DNA of 5,114 nt from Deinococcales bacterium (GTDB lineage Bacteria > Deinococcota > Deinococci > Deinococcales > Deinococcaceae), in assembly GCA_014378225.1 (NCBI GenBank), contig JACMOA010000134.1, positions 1-5,114 on the forward strand, given 5' to 3'. How positions within the stretch are numbered: the first letter of the stretch is position 1; each line of letters begins with the position of its first letter. A program made the translations under genes and the position numbers. The notes below the pieces were generated by a model, which had not been told where the DNA came from, searched no databases, and saw only the letters and a program-made list of their open reading frames with translations. This document shows, in pieces, positions 3,676-5,114 of this stretch.

Positions 3676-5114
3676 CTAATCCCCGCCCCGAACTTCCTGG
3701 GTCATGTCGGAAAACACCACCTGGTCCTCGAGATTTTGCTGGGCGGTGTTGTGCTCGAGCAGGGGTTTAACATCCACATCGGTGAAGAGTCCAAAGCCCT
3801 TATTGCCGCTAATCAGGTTGTAGCGGGCGGTTCCTCCGGCGGTTTCCAGGTACACCAAGCCGCGCCCCTCGTTCTCGCGCATGATGTTCTCCTCGAGCGT
3901 GGGCCTTGCTGCGCCCTCGAGCCGGATTCCGTCGCCTTCGTTGTACTCGAAGGTATTAGCCAGGGCCGCACCGCCGCCCAGGTCGCTATAAAACAGTCCG
4001 GCTCCAGCGTTTTCGCGGCAGGTGTTGCGCTCGAGGGTGGGACGGGCTTCTCCGCCCACCATCACTCCATCTCCCCAATTGCCCTCGAGAATGTTGTACC
4101 GCGCACTTCCACCCGCCGCACCTTCAAACAGCAGACCCGAGAGTTTGCTGGCCTTAACCGTGTTGCGCTCGAGCCGGGGACTGGAGTCGCCACGCACTGC
4201 CAGACCCGCACCGCCACTGTGTTCAATCAGGTTTCCCTTGACCACTCCACCCGCGTTTCCACTGAGCAGGATACCGCTCTGCACGCTGGCCCGAATGGTA
4301 TTATCCTCGAGAATGGGTTGAGCCTCGCCGCTGACCAGAATACCGTTTTGATTGCGCTCGAGGATGTTGGCACGGGCCACGCCGCCAGAGCGGTCAAAGT
4401 AGGCGATGCCGTCTCCCAGGTTACCGCGCACAGTGTTGCTTTGCAGGGTGGGCCGCGCTTCGTTTTGCAGCGCAATTCCAATGGCGTTATCCTGGAAGTC
4501 GGAGAGTTCCACCAGTCCACCCCGCGCCCTGCGGTACAGGTAAAGCCCGGTCCCACGCCACTCCGGGGTCCTGGAGCCGCCGATAAAGCGACATTCCTTG
4601 ATAAAGACTTCCCCGCTCGAGACGGTCATCACATGCGCGTCCTCGCGGCTGCGGTGCTCGAAGGTAATTTTACGGGCGTTGAAGTAACCAGGAGCGCTGA
4701 ACTGAAGCACAAAATATTTGTCGGTGCCGATAATGCGGGTCAGGTCGCGCCCTGCCCCCTCGAGCGTGAGCGACTTGGCCACCTCGAGCCGGTGGCTCAA
4801 GAAATACTCGCCGGGTGCAAGGCTAATCACCGCATCTTCCGGGGCATTTTTCATGATTTCACGCAGGTTATCTTGCGGTGTGACCCGGATGGTGGCTGCG
4901 CTCGAGCCTTTGAGAAGCTGCGCCAGATGAGCTACGTTTTGCGGACGGTCTTTAGGGTTCAGGCTGAGGCAGCTCAACACACTTTCGTGCAGCGCTTTGG
5001 GAATACCGGGAGGCAGCGGGGCCAGTTCCTTGCCATCCTTGCGGTCTGTGGCACTGGGCGGCTTGACGCCGGACAGCGCGTGGTACAGGGTTGCGCCCAG
5101 CGCGTATAAATCGG
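3676..5114 (-). CDS. Ser/Thr protein kinase C-lobe fused to a right-handed parallel beta-helix (partial, 5' end outside window)
   Basis: The last 478 residues are visible, read from the right edge to a TAG at 3676-3678. Residues 1-69 are the end of a Hanks-type Ser/Thr kinase: DLYALGATLYHALSG (subdomain IX-like, with its Asp at residue 1) and CLSLNPKDRPQNVAHLAQLL (subdomain XI, with the conserved Arg in KDRP). The catalytic loop and ATP site must lie upstream. A few residues later comes TIRVTPQDNL...APGEYFLSHRLEVAKSLTLEGAG, the typical opening of a pectin-lyase-like beta-helix. Alternating 23-residue rungs then run to the end. No hydrophobic membrane segment lies between kinase and helix, unlike classical receptor-type bacterial kinases, so the helix is probably cytoplasmic. 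The helix could bind a polysaccharide, a protein or the kinase substrate; I cannot say which. The GTG at 4980 is only an internal Val. Eleven of 13 CTCGAG copies are read as Leu-Glu. The gene is followed by the tRNA-Ser unit. Confidence 0.9.
   Translation of the reverse strand, partial: DLYALGATLYHALSGVKPPSATDRKDGKELAPLPPGIPKALHESVLSCLSLNPKDRPQNVAHLAQLLKGSSAATIRVTPQDNLREIMKNAPEDAVISLAPGEYFLSHRLEVAKSLTLEGAGRDLTRIIGTDKYFVLQFSAPGYFNARKITFEHRSREDAHVMTVSSGEVFIKECRFIGGSRTPEWRGTGLYLYRRARGGLVELSDFQDNAIGIALQNEARPTLQSNTVRGNLGDGIAYFDRSGGVARANILERNQNGILVSGEAQPILEDNTIRASVQSGILLSGNAGGVVKGNLIEHSGGAGLAVRGDSSPRLERNTVKASKLSGLLFEGAAGGSARYNILEGNWGDGVMVGGEARPTLERNTCRENAGAGLFYSDLGGGAALANTFEYNEGDGIRLEGAARPTLEENIMRENEGRGLVYLETAGGTARYNLISGNKGFGLFTDVDVKPLLEHNTAQQNLEDQVVFSDMTQEVRGGD
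3709..4527 (-). repeat. 138-base (46-residue) tandem repeats coding alternating beta-helix rungs
   Basis: Two 23-residue rung types alternate. One is A-R-P-T-L-E-x-N-T-x-R-x-N...G-[LI]. The other is A-G-G-x-A-x-x-N-[IL]-x-x-x-N-x-G-x-G. The rung prolines fall at residues 221, 266, 312, 358, 404 and 450 of the visible protein, spaced 45, 46, 46, 46 and 46. The Asn and Gly positions fit the Asn-ladder and turn positions of parallel beta-helix (PbH1-type) repeats. CTCGAG coding the Leu-Glu of the first rung type recurs at 3754, 3892, 4030, 4168 and 4306, exactly 138 bases apart. This indicates growth by duplication of a two-rung unit. Confidence 0.85.

Larger units (their letters stand above)
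88..4906. repeat. Highly iterated palindrome CTCGAG, 41 dispersed copies
   Basis: By hand count CTCGAG starts at 88, 187, 241, 354, 507, 550, 1034, 1074, 1222, 1230, 1481, 1573, 1655, 1736, 1845, 1955, 2000, 2098, 2136, 2243, 2301, 2566, 3196, 3366, 3551, 3626, 3634, 3657, 3727, 3754, 3892, 3916, 4030, 4084, 4168, 4306, 4357, 4616, 4759, 4783 and 4901. Thirteen lie in about 890 non-coding bases and 28 in coding DNA, where they are read as Leu-Glu (18), Ser-Ser (7) or as Arg flanked by split codons (3). A flanking CG on one or both sides is common. Confidence 0.95.

Noticed and set aside
3709..4527. Regular 138-base repeats as a possible CRISPR array
   Set aside because: The repeats are coding, diverged, contiguous without unique spacers, and explained by beta-helix rungs.
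3652..5109. A 485-codon plus-strand open frame opposite the kinase/beta-helix gene
   Set aside because: The minus strand shows kinase motifs and a regular 23-residue beta-helix pattern. The plus-strand frame has no domain logic and stays open only because of GC-rich codon bias and the repeats on the other strand.

Overview
The window looks like a slice of a moderately GC-rich bacterial chromosome. Three features hint at the Deinococcota (a Meiothermus- or Deinococcus-like organism): the style of the metal ABC transporter proteins, a possible nearly leaderless start, and a eukaryotic-type Ser/Thr kinase. That assignment is inference; no marker gene here proves it. The most striking genome-wide trait is the six-base palindrome CTCGAG, of which I counted 41 copies in 5,114 bases (about 1-2 expected by chance). 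It occurs in coding and non-coding DNA and in all reading frames, like the highly iterated palindromes of cyanobacteria.

Layout. Bases 1-123 hold the last 40 codons of an unrecognised plus-strand gene. It converges on a minus-strand metal-uptake pair. This is an ABC-3 family permease (znuB-like, 236-1051) and, upstream of it across an unusually long 222-base gap, its ATPase (znuC-like, 1274-2065). The ATPase has a Cys/His-rich tail. An inverted repeat overlapping a possible -10 element sits just before znuC and may be a metal-responsive operator. No substrate-binding protein gene is present.

A divergent plus-strand gene (2324-3289) encodes a lipoprotein. Its lipid anchor is followed by ten Gly-Pro-X collagen-like triplets and then a DUF4394 beta-rich domain. 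A rho-independent terminator follows it. On the minus strand there is a tRNA-Ser(GGA) gene (3444-3531) with encoded CCA, its own sigma-70-type promoter (TTGATA-17-TAAACT) and a strong terminator. From 3676 to the right edge runs the 3' part of a minus-strand gene that fuses the C-terminal lobe of a Ser/Thr protein kinase directly to a right-handed parallel beta-helix. The helix is built from alternating 23-residue rungs, and there is no membrane segment between the two parts.

How the parts relate. The ABC pair would form one inner-membrane importer for zinc or manganese. The lipoprotein, the tRNA and the kinase/beta-helix protein look like independent transcription units. The non-coding spacers share two things: a doubled density of CTCGAG compared with the genes, and short 7-base tandem repeats.
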